DNA of 64,000 nucleotides from Amoebophrya sp. A120 (lineage: Eukaryota; Sar; Dinophyceae; Syndiniales; Amoebophryaceae): contig CAJINV010000001.1 of NCBI GenBank assembly GCA_905178155.1, positions 6,889,794 to 6,953,793 on the forward strand, read 5' to 3'. How positions within the stretch are numbered: position 1 is the stretch's first letter; the number at the start of each line of letters is the position of its first letter. The position numbers and the translations under genes were made by a program. Under the pieces are notes generated by a model, which worked only from the letters and a program-made list of their open reading frames with translations, did not search any database and had not been told where the DNA came from. Positions 31,927 through 44,330 of this stretch are shown piece by piece.

Positions 31927-33900
31927 TTTCAGTGTGCTGTTGAACAATACTATTTGCTACAATAGAGTACTGCGAAGTTGACCAAGAAGATAATTTCAAA
32001 AAAAGCCGGAATTGCGGCTTAATATAATATCCAATTTACTCGACAGCTCTATCTACAAGAAAACGAGACGACCATGTTTTCGTCTTGTGCCCTGCATCTT
32101 CACAATTTTTCTGTACTTGTTACCCCAACTTTGTAATAACGAAACCCTGTGCGACGGAAGACGAAACAGCACTTCGACACTTGATTTTGCTTCGATTCCC
32201 AAAAATCATCTGCGCAAGCATTTGCAAGGACGATGAATCTATGACAAGAGCAGCACAGCTCTATAGAATGTCAGCACATCATTTTTGCAAATCAGAACCC
32301 AAAGCAGCACGTTTCCTGTGCAGTGCCCGTCGAAAACGTCAACGGTTTATGTATTGAACAGAGCAAAATCTATTTCCTTCTAACCGTCAGGGATCGCGTA
32401 AGTAACAGGACTCTTCATAAGGCTATGAGTACAGTTTTCATAATCTCCAACAGTCCAACACAGCTCCTGGTTTCTCCGACGGACCTTCTCCACAGTGTCC
32501 GACCTGCATTTTATTCATATATGTCCCTGTCGTTCTTTTCTGCCGACCAGCCACCTCGGCTTGGTAAATAGTCAGGCGTAGCGCTAGTGTGGTGCTATTT
32601 TTCTTTTTGAAGTTATCCGAGCATTAAAATCGTTCGAAGGCAAGACGGAGCACCAGCACGATGTATCGATTCATTACAGGCATGAATCGAGGAATCGCAG
32701 ATGCAACTTCGCTGTTTCCGTGGTAGAGCTTCACTTCGAAACCGCTACCGCAGACACGGTTTCATATTAGCGGTAGGCTGTTTCTTTCTTGGGTAGGATG
32801 CGTTGATGTCTAGTGATCGATAGTTGTGAAAAACAGCCCCTGGCTGCTGCGCAAGATGTTGGCAAGACGCTTGCAACAATCAGGTCGGCTGCGGTGAAGA
32901 TTTTCAAAGAATGTGATTGCATAGTTGTTTCAAATGCACGATACAAACTAAGCATAGTTTTTCGGTTTGTAGTTTTTCCGTTCTCATCACTCTTGAATAC
33001 TGGTTTGATGAAAAGATTTTTGATACTGGCTTTAACGAGTTCGACTAGCAAATAGGATAGCTCCAAAGTTTGTAGAAGTAATTTTTCCGAAAGCCCGCTC
33101 AAGTCATAACTTTAAAAACGGCAAATGTTTGTAAAGCTACTGTAAATTGTTCATCAATATCCAATCGTGCAGAAAAGGGAATAAAAACTGTGATCCGGGA
33201 AGATTTTTATCTACGTTTTGGTTCCGCTTTTTTTGTCTGGGATTTATTTTCGCCCGAGGTCGCGAGCAGTTGTCCTAATGCTAGATGTGCGAGCAACATC
33301 GTTGCTGAGCGTTTTTGCGTAGTAAATTTTGGCCTGAAACGGCGGCAAATAGGTCTCAAGAAGGGGAATTTACAGTGGTGCTAAAACCAATAAAAACAAA
33401 GTTAGCTGACCGAACAGCTTAACAAACGTAGTATCAAAGAATTTTGATTGTTTGGAGTGCTGAAATTTGATACAATATTTTCTTCGAGTAGAGAAGCAAA
33501 AGCTCTTGTAGAATTATTTACGTGTTTTTGGTTCCGTACAAGATGAATACAAACTACATTTTTGGTACTGTTTGAAAAGAACTAGCAAAAAGATATTGGG
33601 GTTTTGTAAACTCAATACATGTTCACCGGGAACTTTACGGAAGTCCCAATCAGCATGCATTGACTCATTCAGATAAGTCGACCTATTCGGTGGTCTCTTA
33701 ACAAATTAGAAACAGAATTTTGCGACATGAGCTTCTCGAATCCGGGCGGCTGTGACCCAACGCCCTGATCGTGGATAGTATCACCACACGTACGCCAGCA
33801 CCTCAGATTTACAACTACCTCTACCACTCAAATCAATGATCATGACCAAGCAGGTGGAACTTTATTTGACTCCCACCCGCGCTCCACGTTCATTCGTGTC
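31927..33900. other. 2-kb intergenic region without recognised features
   Basis: AT-rich, only short frames on both strands. It is the second largest gene-free gap. No tRNA or other RNA gene was recognised by eye. Confidence 0.5.
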
Positions 33901-36900
33901 CTATTTCCCCTCCTTGGGCTCGAAGTCTATGTTTTTCAGCTTTGCGTGCAAAATGTTTGTCGAGCGGTAGGACCAGTTAGGCGTGAACCCGTTTCCCCAG
34001 ATCACCACCCCGGGGCCGAAGCAACGCACGTAGTTGTCAAACTGCGCCTCCAGTCGGTGTACAATTTGCGGGAGCGCAATCCCAGGCGCCACACACTCCG
34101 CCTTACTGTCAAACCAGGACACCCCCACGACTTTGGACGACGAGAACGCGGCACCAGTAGAGCTTGTTGGGGTAGAAGTACAACTGGAGGAAGCTGCACA
34201 ACTGTCTGTCGCGGAATTCTTTGTCGTAGCATCATCTTCGGCCGCGTGTGCGAAGAATTGCAGCGGTTCGAGAAAAAGAAAATCCGGGGTCGGCAGCACC
34301 ACGCGCCCGAAAATGAGCGCCTGGACCTCCAGAAGCTCCGGCTGTGTGACAAAGTTCTTTGTGGTTTTCTTGTAGTCCAGCGCGTATCGGTATGCATTGC
34401 AAATATGTCTGGGTCCGGAAACTTGTGATGCTAAAATGTGGATGATGGAAACACTTTCGAATGCAGCCCAGCATGACAACTTTCCAGAACGCTTTCTCAT
34501 AGGCAATCCGCATGAGAAACTGCGTTTTTGCATGTACAAAAGAGGCCGCGACTTTTATTGGTTATGCAATACAGATTTCCTAGGTATGGAAAGCTAGCAT
34601 TACAAGTTCCAACTTTCCAGACCCAGACATATTTGCATTTGATAATCGGAAGGCCTGCTCGCACTCCTCCTCCGCCTTCGCTCCCTATCAAATGCAAAAA
34701 TGTCTGGGTCTGGAATATTGCCGGGTTTGTCATGCATATTTTCCATGACCCCTGAGGTCTGGTATGTAGCACAGAGCATGACAGATTCCGTGAGAGTTCT
34801 ATCATGCCTATCCTGCATCCGAAACTGCCTCTCGACTAGGTCAAAAGTGGACAGCTTGTGGTAATCATGCAGCACAGATTTTTACATGATTCAGATTTAG
34901 CATGACAAGTTACATTCTTCCAGACCCAGACATTTTTACAATCCATACTCCCTTCTCCATCGCGACACGGTCCATGTCGCGCTGCACCTGCAAAATCTCG
35001 TGCGCCTTCGGGTTGCCCTTCAGCACCAGCCCGGCTTTTTGCAATACCTGGATGGAAGAAGATTAAGCTTGAGTCATGCTTTCAGGATCATCGTGTTCGA
35101 TTTTCTTCAGCCGGCGTCAACTTCTATCTATGACATGGAAAACTTAAACTACCAATATGTTCACGAAAAAATTACGAATTATTGGTACCTGCACACAGCG
35201 AAACGCTTGCATTCCAAGCGTGGTTTCGCACCAAGATTCGAACTTCGCTACCGGCTCGTCTTCCAAGCAATCGACCGCCTGCCGCATCAAGCTGCGATCC
35301 CGCTTCAAAAAACTCTGATTTTGCACCTCCAAGTGCACGCGCAGGTCGTTGTTGATGCACTTCAGCGGTGCGTCCGTCCACTGTGGCACGGTGCAATTGT
35401 GTCGCGCCAATAGCTCACCCGCACGGAAGAGTGGCGCCGCCCACGAAAGCAGCCGATGCATCACCTGATCCTCAATGGCCGGCTTGAAGTCGAGGATTGC
35501 TTCGAGACGCGGCCCAAGCAACACCTGTTTTCGACGTGGTGTTTGGAACATTGATTTCCATTTCACAATTCCAATTTTCGTAAAGTGCTCACTTACTCCT
35601 TCTGCGAAAGGAACACATTGATTATGCATTTTTTGTGTACAAACATACTTAACTCACAAAAAAAAAGTACCGTTTCTGCATTGTCGACATGAAACATAGA
35701 CCGTGCCACGTCGAGGTACAGACGCAATTGCTCGGCAAAGGGCAACTCACAATTGCGATCTTGTGTGGCCTTCTTGGTGAACTTGTCTCCACGGATATCG
35801 GGAACCAAACCCTGGACGCAATGAACATCAGGCACGTTTTTCACCTGTTGAGAGCGACAAGTTTTTCATCTGTCTTATGCGTGACATGCAGATATGATAA
35901 TGTCGAAATTGGGAAGCTGGTGGTCGCGGTGCAGACAGATTTTTGAACACTTTGCACGGATTGATGTGACACGCGTAGTACGTGATCAATGACGAACAAC
36001 ATAAACATAATGATCGCACAATATACTTCTGGCAGGACGCAGTCCTCCAAAATCTGACCGCGCTCTAACTGATCCCAGGCGGAAACCTCCGCGTCTTTCT
36101 CCTCGCTGGAGTTTTCTTGTGTAGCGACGCCGCCATTCGAAGCCTCCTGCTTGTCTCCTGCTGGGGCAACGGACTCAGAACTGGATCCGTTTTGTTCTTC
36201 CTTGATCACTCTCACGTCCGGTTTCTCCAGTTTGTGGGCTTTCTTTTCTTGCGGCTCAGACCCTACTTCCTTTGCTGCCAAATTTACCAAAGGAGTGGCG
36301 GCTTCATCGACGACCACGGGTGCTTTCTTCTCGTCCCCTTGTTGTACTTCTTCAACAGGGTGCTGCCCATCATCTGCATGTGGACCTAGTACTTCTGCTG
36401 CAGCATCTGTTTTCTGATCGTCATCCTTTCCGTCTTTACGGACCACCGGTGAAGCGACACACAACGACCCGTCTGCGACTTTCGGAGTGGCTTCTCTGCT
36501 CAAGGTGATGTCGGTTCCACCGGCGCACCTGTTGGAGCAGCCCGTCTGCCCCTCCGTCCGTTCCGAGTCATCGAACTCGAAATACTCATCGGAAAGAGGA
36601 GGACTATTGGACACGGGAGTCGCAAACCCAGACTGGTCCCCCCGCAGCAAACTTTCCACACGATCCCGATTGATCAAACTGTCGAGGGAAACTTCTTCGG
36701 CGCGATTCTCAACATCTAGCGCCGCTGATGCGCTGGCGCCTCGTTCACCATTTATTTTTCTGGCCGGTGTTGTAGAGGTCGCTGCATCCTTGTCCTCTTT
36801 TTCATCCAGTTGTGCCTTCGCATCGACCACACTTCCTTCTTTTTTTTCCTTCAAGTCCGAGAGCAGAAGCGGCGTCTGTACTGCAGTGCTTGCGCTCGTG

Positions 36901-39900
36901 CTATTGCTCGCACGCAACGCGGTCGGAGACAATCTCGTTCCATTGTCGACGGAGGCCAGAAATTTTTCAACTTCGACTACCTTCGCTGAATTATGCTCTT
37001 TGCTCTTTGCGCCGCTTTCAACCTTTTCATCTTCCGTTGGCGAGTCTTTCTTCTCTCCTTCCTCGCTGTGCTTCGTCTCGGAGGGACTCCTATCAAATGC
37101 AAAAATGTCTGGGTCTGAGAGATTGCCAGGTTTGTCCTGCATATCTTGCATGACCAATGACGCCTGTAATGCATGCCCTAGCATTCCAGATTTTTGGAAG
37201 GCTTCCTGATGCTTATTCCGCATGAGAAATGCCCTCCCTGTGTAGCACAAACTGGACTCCTTTTGCTAGTCATGCAATGCAGGTTTTTTTGGAAAAAAAA
37301 GACAGCATCACAAGTTACCACCTTCCAGACCCAGACATTTTTGCGCTTGATAACTCCTGCTGCTGCAGAGCTCGTCCCAGCAGCTTCCCACCGGCACTTT
37401 CCGCAGGTCTTCGATTCCAGTTGGCCCAGCTGGTTTTTTGATGTTGCCTTCCTTCCCATCATCTCCCGACAACATCTCATCGCCTTTATTCTCCCCCAGT
37501 GCTGAGCTCGTCGTCCCGGCGGTGAAGTCCGGGTAGAGCGAGAAATCAAACACCACTTCCTCCTCCGACGAAGGTGTAAGTTGGTCGTCGTGCTCCTGGT
37601 AGAAGACGAAGGGTGCGGCGGTCCGAGATCCCAGACTCCCGCGGCGCACGCTGGAGTTCTTACTTTGATGCGAAGAAAACATGGACGATGCCGTAGTGGT
37701 GGAAAAGGGTACGGGCGGGACGCCGCCATACTTGGAACCAAACGCGGGCGCCCCTGCTCCGCGTGTACTACTACGAAAGGTGCTGTGACTTGTCGCATTA
37801 GTTGTTCTAGCAACATTGCTGAAGGATCCGTTTTTGCTGGCGTAGTTGTTACCGGACGCTTTATTCTTTCCCAGCATCCCCGAAGCACACTCGCCTTCGG
37901 AAACCGAGCTACCCTTGCCGCTGGCCACAGCTGCGCGAGAAGTTGTGTTCGTCCCTTGTCTCGTCGAAAGGCCGCTCCCTGATGTCCCAGCGTTACAACT
38001 GAAACTAGCCTTGCTTTTGCCTTCCTTCTTCTTCCCGCTGGAAACATTGTCGAGCGGCTCGAGGACGCTGCAATCCAGTGCGGAAGACGCCCGTTTTTTG
38101 TTCATCTCGCAAGTAGCAATAGTCGGTGGCAGTTCGACACTCTTCCGCCCTGTAGCGTCGCTGGCGACTGGGGTCAGAGACGCGGGTGTGCTAGTCTTCG
38201 ATCCACCTTTGCCTTTCTTCTTACTGCGCTTGGAGCGGACCTCCGCCCACCCGTCCTCCTCCTCGGTGGTAGGTTTCTTGTGCGGCGAGGCCTTGTTTTT
38301 CATCTTCCCCGGAGACGTAGTCGCTGCAGAGCCGCATACTTCAACAGTAGTTTTCTCCTGCTTTATTTCGCCACTTCCTTTAGCAATTACGGAAATGGAA
38401 TTTTCCTCGCTCGCCGCCGTGGTCCCCTCGTCTGTCGACGCAGACGAGAGGGTAGACGACGAAGTGGCCTCCGCGCCCGTTAGCGGATCATCGGTCAAAA
38501 TCTTTTCTGCTTCATCTTTTATGTCCACGGGAACGAACTGATTTTTGGCTCTTGCAGCTTTAGAACTACAAGTCTTCTGTTGGTTCGTCTCTTCGCTTTC
38601 ACCACCCTCCGTCTTTGGCGACGCTTCGTCAGTTTTGTCTTCTCCCTTTTGGAGACTGGAAGGCGCTTCGTCGCTGCTTGCCTCACCCATATGATCTGAC
38701 ACGGACGCGTCAGATATTAGTATTACCTCTTGCGCCTTTTTCACCTCTGCTGTTTTCTTTTCTTTGCCCGAACTCGTAGAGGTCGACGTTGTTGCTTTAT
38801 TCTTTGCAGCATCCGAACCCCCGGCTTCGTCCTTTGCTTTTTTCGACACAGGAGCAGCAACCCCACCTTTAGAAGTACTGGTCGCCCCAGCAGCTTCTTT
38901 CGAGTTTGTTTTCTTGCTTCCTGACTCGTGCGGAGAGGTGGTCGATGATGTATCTGATTTTTTCGATTTCTCCTCGCCCTTCTTCTCGATCGACGTACTA
39001 TCCTCCACCTCGCCAGGCGCGATTTCCGCACTGTTGGCCGCCGCATTCGCGTTTGTCGACGTTGACGTGGAAGCTTCTTCTTCGTCAACAACCTCGATGA
39101 TCGGATTATCCTCCTCTGCGGTGTCGCCACTGAATTGCTGGCAATTGTGAATAAACTGCAGCAAAGCCACGTCGTTCGCCGTCAAACGCTGCAGGGCTGG
39201 CGGTAGACCCTTGGTCCCCGGCCGCACCGGGAGCTGCACCGGGGCGTTGCTGTTTTTGTAGTAAGGCCGCTGCTGGTGTTGCGGATGCTGCTGCTGCTGC
39301 TGGGATTGATCGAGCAAAGCCTGATGATAACCGTTGTTCATGCTGCCGTACGTTTTCGCGTTCAAGCTGCCACCGTTCATCATGGTGCTTGACTTTCCCC
39401 AAGAGTTGTAGCCCTGCTTACCGGCGTGCAGCTCTCCTTTCGCAGCTGCACCTTCTCCCTTGTGCGCTGACATTATGTTGGAAGTACAACTACCCTTGCT
39501 CGACTTCTGCAAGAGCGCCTGCTTCGACTGCCAGTAGTAGTCTTTTCCCGTGCTGTCTTTACCAGCATGGTACACCCATGATTGTTGTTGCGAACCAGCA
39601 GCAGCATCCTTGTCAACACCGGTGACGTCGTGATTTCTTTTTCCGGCCCCGTAAACTACTGCCCCGCTGTCCTTGCCGTGCTCGGAAGCCGCGACCGCTT
39701 TATTTGCAGATGCGGCGGACGCAGCACCGTTGTGACTTTCGTATTCGTAGTCGTCGTCAGGCGAAGACGCATTGCTGTGATGTTGTTTCGAGGACCCTGC
39801 GTATGCGTGCCACTGCTCCGAAGAAGACCGCTCTCCTGAGGCCTTGCTACCTTTTCCGTAATCTTGCCAAGTAGAAGACTCGTGCCACTTTTCTCTGCTT

Positions 39901-42900
39901 GTTGTGCCTTTTGATGTTGTTCCTTGCACGAGTTGTCCGTGATTATTATACTGTTCGTAGCCATGATAAGATGTGGCTGCAGATCCTTTATTTATCGCCC
40001 CTGCCATCATGGCTCCTCTAGAAGTTGTGCCTGGCGTGGTTGCTGCTACGCCGTCTTTCGACGCATTGTGGTGGTGATTGTACTGACTTCCTTTCGTTTC
40101 CGCTGCACTAGGAGCTCCTGTGTTGTACGCACTACTTCCAGCACCGCCTCCTTTACCTCCTTTACCGCTCCAACAATTGCTCAATCCGTGCTTCCCTGCG
40201 CCGTGACCGCTATACGCAGCTTTATTCGTGCCGTGCATGTAGTAGTAATCACCATTATTTTTCCCACCGCCAGACGCAGTTCCAGAGCTCGTTGCGGAAG
40301 AGGAAGTGGAATAACTCCACTCCTCTTGCTCTCCAGACGAGGAAACCGGTGAACTTTTCAAGTGCTGCATCTTGCTATGCTGCACTACTGCTGCACCTCC
40401 TGCGCCTTCTCCCTTGCTCGACTCGACAGCATAAGCGGCGGAGCCCTTGCCACCACCTTTTGCTTTGACCTGCTCATAACCCGCATTATACGCGTGACCG
40501 CCACTTGTGCTGCTTGCGCCGTCGGAAGAAGCAGCATTCACTTGTTTTCCGTTCTTCCCATCCTTACCCGTACCTTTCTGCGCAGCTGCCCAAGCTGCGC
40601 CTGCCTTTGACAAACTCCCGCCCTTGGCGGAAGCAGCACTCGCGGCAGCCGAGGAACTTGCTCCACCTGCTCCTGCACCGTACGACGAAGTACTAGAGTT
40701 GTGCATAAATTGCAGTTCGCTGTTGTAGTAACTAGAATTTCCGCCTTTTGCGGAGCCGTTCTTGTCGCGCGGAAGCCGTTGCGACGACGCGCCATACTGC
40801 TCCGAAGTTGAAGTCGATCCGTAAGTATTCATCTCGTGCTTTCCGCCTTTTCCGATCGTTGTACATGATCCCGCACCAGCATACTTCCCGTAGTGGTTGT
40901 GCTTCCCCTGCTGCGCTCCTTTCATGGTCGACGTCCCCTTGTTGTATTCTTTCTCGTGACCGCCACCACCTCCATGCTGCCCGGCCGTGACCGGAGCAGG
41001 AGGTAAATTCCAACCGCCGGCTTTCAGCATCAGTTCCTCCTTTTTCCTTTCTGCACTAGTATACCTTTTCGCGGCCGAGCTGTCTTTGCCATCGCTCATC
41101 ACGACCCACTTTTCGGTCGGACCAAAGGAAACGTGCCGGCCGCGGGGGCCAGATTTCGTCCGGGGTGTCGTTGTGTCCTTCATGATCCCACCCCGCGGTG
41201 TGGTAGTGGAGCACGCGATCTTCAACTTGCCTCCGATTTTACTGTTTGCACCAATCGTCCCGTTGCCGTACCGACCGGAGTCGCGATTGACATTCATTTT
41301 TCCGTTGCTTCCGCCATAAAGATTTTCCTGTAAATAATCCAATTCCTCCTCCGTATCGCTTCCAGTGATGTCCTCTTCCTGTTCTTCGGTACTGTCCGGT
41401 TCGCAGCAATCTTCGTTGTAGTTTACGTTCTCGTCAAAGTTGATATCTTCAAAGTCGGGCGGCGGGGGCGGGGAAACAGACTGGTCGTCAGTTTCCTGAA
41501 GAGCACTAGTGCCTTGCTGCTCTAGCACCGCGGTCGGCAGCTGCGAAGCCGCAACGACCGCGACGTGGCTGGGGGCAGCGCCCGCTGAAGCGCTAGAAGT
41601 ACAACCCGCGCTAGCTGCTGCACCACTAGCCGCAAGTAACCCCGCCGCGGCCGCGGCACTAGTGTTGTAAATATCGTGGTGCTGCTGCACGGCAGAAAGC
41701 GGCACGGCAATGGGCACGCCGGTAGTTGTCGCGTCGTGCTGCTGGGCGGTTACTGCGTGCTGCAGGGCTTGCTGGAGCTGGTAGGCGTTACTATCGTACG
41801 TCGTGTAGTACCCCGCACCTCCCGTCGTGTACGCGGACGCGTCGTAAAGCTCGGACTCCGCCGAAACCGGGTACATCATCATCGTGTTCGGGTCGTAAAG
41901 CATGCACTGGTGGTGCGTAGTCGGAGCAGGTACCTGCTAGTAGTGTGCTTCGGTGTCTCTTTTCTGTAGTCTCATCGACGTAAGCAACATCCTTCGAGGG
42001 ATATAAACGTCATTCATCTTGTTCCTAGTATACTTTCATCGATTGAGTATTAACAAGTACACTTTTGCAAATCTGTCAAAAGGAAAACAGTATTTGGTAC
42101 CACCGTGGTTGCAGCTGGATAAGAGACCAACAGAGGATAAGACACATCCCCCGGGGGATACACGTAATGCAGCTGCGTGGCATGATCCACCGTCATCCAT
42201 TTGTCGTCCTCTGTCGCATCGAACGCGGTTATGGCCTGCGGCGGCGACACCGCGGTGGCCATGTCAATGTCGCCATAGTGATAGGCTTGGCTCCCGTTTG
42301 GCTGCCACACCGGAAAACTGTAGTTCGTGTGCGTGGATCCGGTTGCAGCCGTCGCAGTGGCGGCTTTTTTCTGCCGCGTCTGGGCGGCGCGCTGCTGCAG
42401 GTACGTGGGAACGGCCGGGGGGCCCTGTATTTTCGTTTTTGATTTAGACCAAAAAGAAGCAGCATGTCAACGAAGAACCAAAGCACTAGTATCCTGAACA
42501 ACTGCATTCGCATTTGCATTTTCTGTTCTTCGTTCCTCTGAAAAGAACAAAAGGCGAAAAATGCAGTACCGACAAATCGGGCGCTTTTGCGGGCTTGCTC
42601 GGAGTGGCAATCGCAGCGGCTGGACCTACGTCCACGGTTGGCTTGTTATTTTCCCCCGGCGGTGGGACAAACTTTTTCACTTTCGTGGATTTCAAACTCG
42701 CGGCAGAGGAAGACGACCCTCCGCCACTCGCCGCGGCACCAGCGGACACTGCGTGCTTACTCATCGTACCCATCTTCGCGGCAAACCGGCTCGCTCCGGA
42801 GGTTGTTTTGGGGTGGACTAGTTTCGTCTTCGAGGTGGCTATCGGGGTCTTGTGCAGGAGGTCAAGTTTCGAAGAAGTTCTCGTTTTAGTATTCACGCCA

Positions 42901-43151
42901 GATGATCTTGGAGGTGGTATTTCGGGCAAAGGTTTGAGGTCTTCTTTCCTGCGGGTAGAAGTTGTAGTTCGATTCGAAACATCGTCATCGTGGTTTAGCA
43001 AGGCCGCCGCACAGATCTGTTCGGCAACTTGACTCCCGAGTAACGCACACGCGTCGTCGTCTTCACCCAAAACCTCAACTACCTCCATCGAAGAGACGTT
43101 GGTGACTCCTGCTCTATCAGATGCCAGCTGCTGCCACGCCTTGTGGTACAA
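33901..43151 (-). CDS. Giant low-complexity protein with C-terminal CDIN1/TPD-type nuclease domain
   Basis: Exons: (5' end unresolved, about 43151)-42570, 42424-42101, 41933-37353, 37085-36027, 35844-35671, 35524-35189, 35047-34949, 34681-34645, 34385-33901; more than 2300 residues. Three of the introns are introners. Most of the protein is S/T/G/A/Q- and then K/E-rich low complexity, with short conserved-looking patches such as LPPALQRLTANDVALLQFI and DGWAEVRSKRSKKKGKGG. The last exons match the CDIN1 (C15orf41) family: LPTPDFLFL (the TPD motif), VSWFDSKAE (E/D-x-K strand) and QFDNYVRCFGPGVVIWGNGF. CDIN1 is a PD-(D/E)XK-like nuclease that pairs with codanin-1 in animals. Whether all exons form one transcript is inferred from phase; a probable first exon with ATG at 43379 is not joined convincingly. 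Confidence 0.65.
34391..34644 (+). mobile_element. Introner family I, copy 3 (254 bp, in TPD-nuclease gene)
   Basis: Left end TATGCATTGCAAATATG, right end ...CATATTTGCATTTGATA; core GTCTGGGTCCGGAA. The direct repeat is ATCGG at 34386-34390 and 34645-34649. Only 42 bp separate it from the next introner. Confidence 0.92.
34645..34681 (-). other. Micro-exon (37 nt) between two introners
   Basis: The 37 bases between copies 3 and 4 read in frame with the downstream TPD domain as K-A-E-E-E-C-E-Q-A-F-R if copy 4 is spliced with GT-AG ends. Skipping it together with both elements would also keep frame. Reading it with exact removal of both elements does not. Confidence 0.55.
34687..34947 (-). mobile_element. 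Introner family I, copy 4 (261 bp, in TPD-nuclease gene, reverse orientation)
   Basis: Left end TATCAAATGCAAAAATG, right end ...CATTTTTACAATCCATA. Direct repeat CTCCC at 34682-34686 and 34948-34952. The interior is the reverse complement of copies 1-3 (ends with ...TTAGCATGACAAGTT), so it inserted in the opposite orientation. Frame continuity here needs one base less than exact removal of element plus repeat; a GT...AG choice (GTATGG...GGGAG on the coding strand) gives that. Confidence 0.92.
37091..37352 (-). mobile_element. Introner family I, copy 5 (262 bp, in TPD-nuclease gene, reverse orientation)
   Basis: Left end TATCAAATGCAAAAATG, right end ...CATTTTTGCGCTTGATA. Direct repeat ACTCC at 37086-37090 and 37353-37357. 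The interior runs opposite to copies 1-3 (right part AGCATCACAAGTT). Exact removal joins ELCSSRS to PSETKHSEEG and keeps a frame open for 353 more codons. Confidence 0.92.
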
Positions 43152-43379
43152 GTGGAAGATTAGTTTACCTTTCGCTTCTCGCTACTTCAATTTCTGCCTA
43201 TGGAATCGTTTCATTGTTTTTGCTCCGTGTGGTATTGTATCTATGCTGGTGTCGTGTTCCAAATGTCGCTCGTCTACAACGAAACCCATTCTTTCGTCCG
43301 TGATTTCATCGCTCCCTCGGCGTGCCGTGCTCGAGAGTGGTTCTTCTTTTGCAGTATTTTTGCAGGCGTTTGTCGACAT

Positions 43380-44330
43380 CTCCGAAAAGCCGCCGCGTGC
43401 TCGATTTTTAATATTCCGGAAGGAAGGATAGTAAGTGTGCTCGCCGCCTCGACGGAACGAAGTCGGCGCTGTTCCGCGGGGTTGTTATTGGGAGTAGTCG
43501 CGCAGTTCGAAAAAGAGAGCGTAGTCAAGAGGAAGCCTTCCGATCTCGTGTTCCAGATGGAGATACGTCAAACCCAGGCCCGGTGTCAGGCGATAACGCC
43601 TTTGCCATTCATGGGTATTCAGGTGTGGAAGATAGATGTCTTGTTTCAATTTAGATGTACTTACTTTCGTTATGGTATGAAAACCACTCAAAGTGTAGAC
43701 TTTTGTTTCTGAAAATTTTCGGTATTGAAGACAGCAAAGCACATCTTCAAAGAAGATGTGCGTCAACTAAAACCTAAAACAAAATTCGTACACGAAATTC
43801 AAATTTCAAGTGTGTTTCATCAACAAATCATCATTCTAATTGCGGCATGCTCAGGCTACTACTCAATACTTGTCAGATTCTTCTTTCATACTTTTACTCG
43901 TTGTCTACTTATGTTGGCTGCCGAGACGAGTCGTGCAAGAAACAAAATAGGTCGGATCATTCATCGTCAGTTTCGGTAATCAGAATCAGTGTCGACATGG
44001 AAATTGTTGATTCGCGCACGCAGAACATGAAATCCATCCTCATCTACGTCTTCGAAATGATACAGCCAAAAAAACAACGGAACATCGTTTCGAAAGCACT
44101 GGATGAGTGATATCTGTGCAGGTAGTGCTGTCACCTTCTTCTCGACGCCATCGAAGGCACTATCGCTGTCAAGTTTGCAAATGCAAGTTCTCAGAATGGG
44201 GCCACCGTCCAAGTAGGAGGTACAGCCCTACAACAAGGGTCCAGCAGGCAAAAGGACATTAGCACTGAATTTTCTCTCGGGTCACAGAACGCAGATGTTG
44301 ATGTGAAGAAGTTTCATCGCGACTTTCTGT
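43380..44330. other. Region upstream of giant gene
   Basis: Between the kinesin stop and the probable first exon of the giant gene. No other gene seen. Confidence 0.45.

Noticed and set aside
33037-33060. GAGTTCGACTAGC as a possible tRNA T-arm
   Set aside because: No matching acceptor, D or anticodon stems could be paired around it.
35525-35629. Extension of a TPD-gene exon upstream of 35524 (frame reading K-I-G-I-V-K-W-K-S-M-F)
   Set aside because: The acceptor at 35602 would be out of phase with the previous exon; AAAACAG at 35525 is in phase 0.
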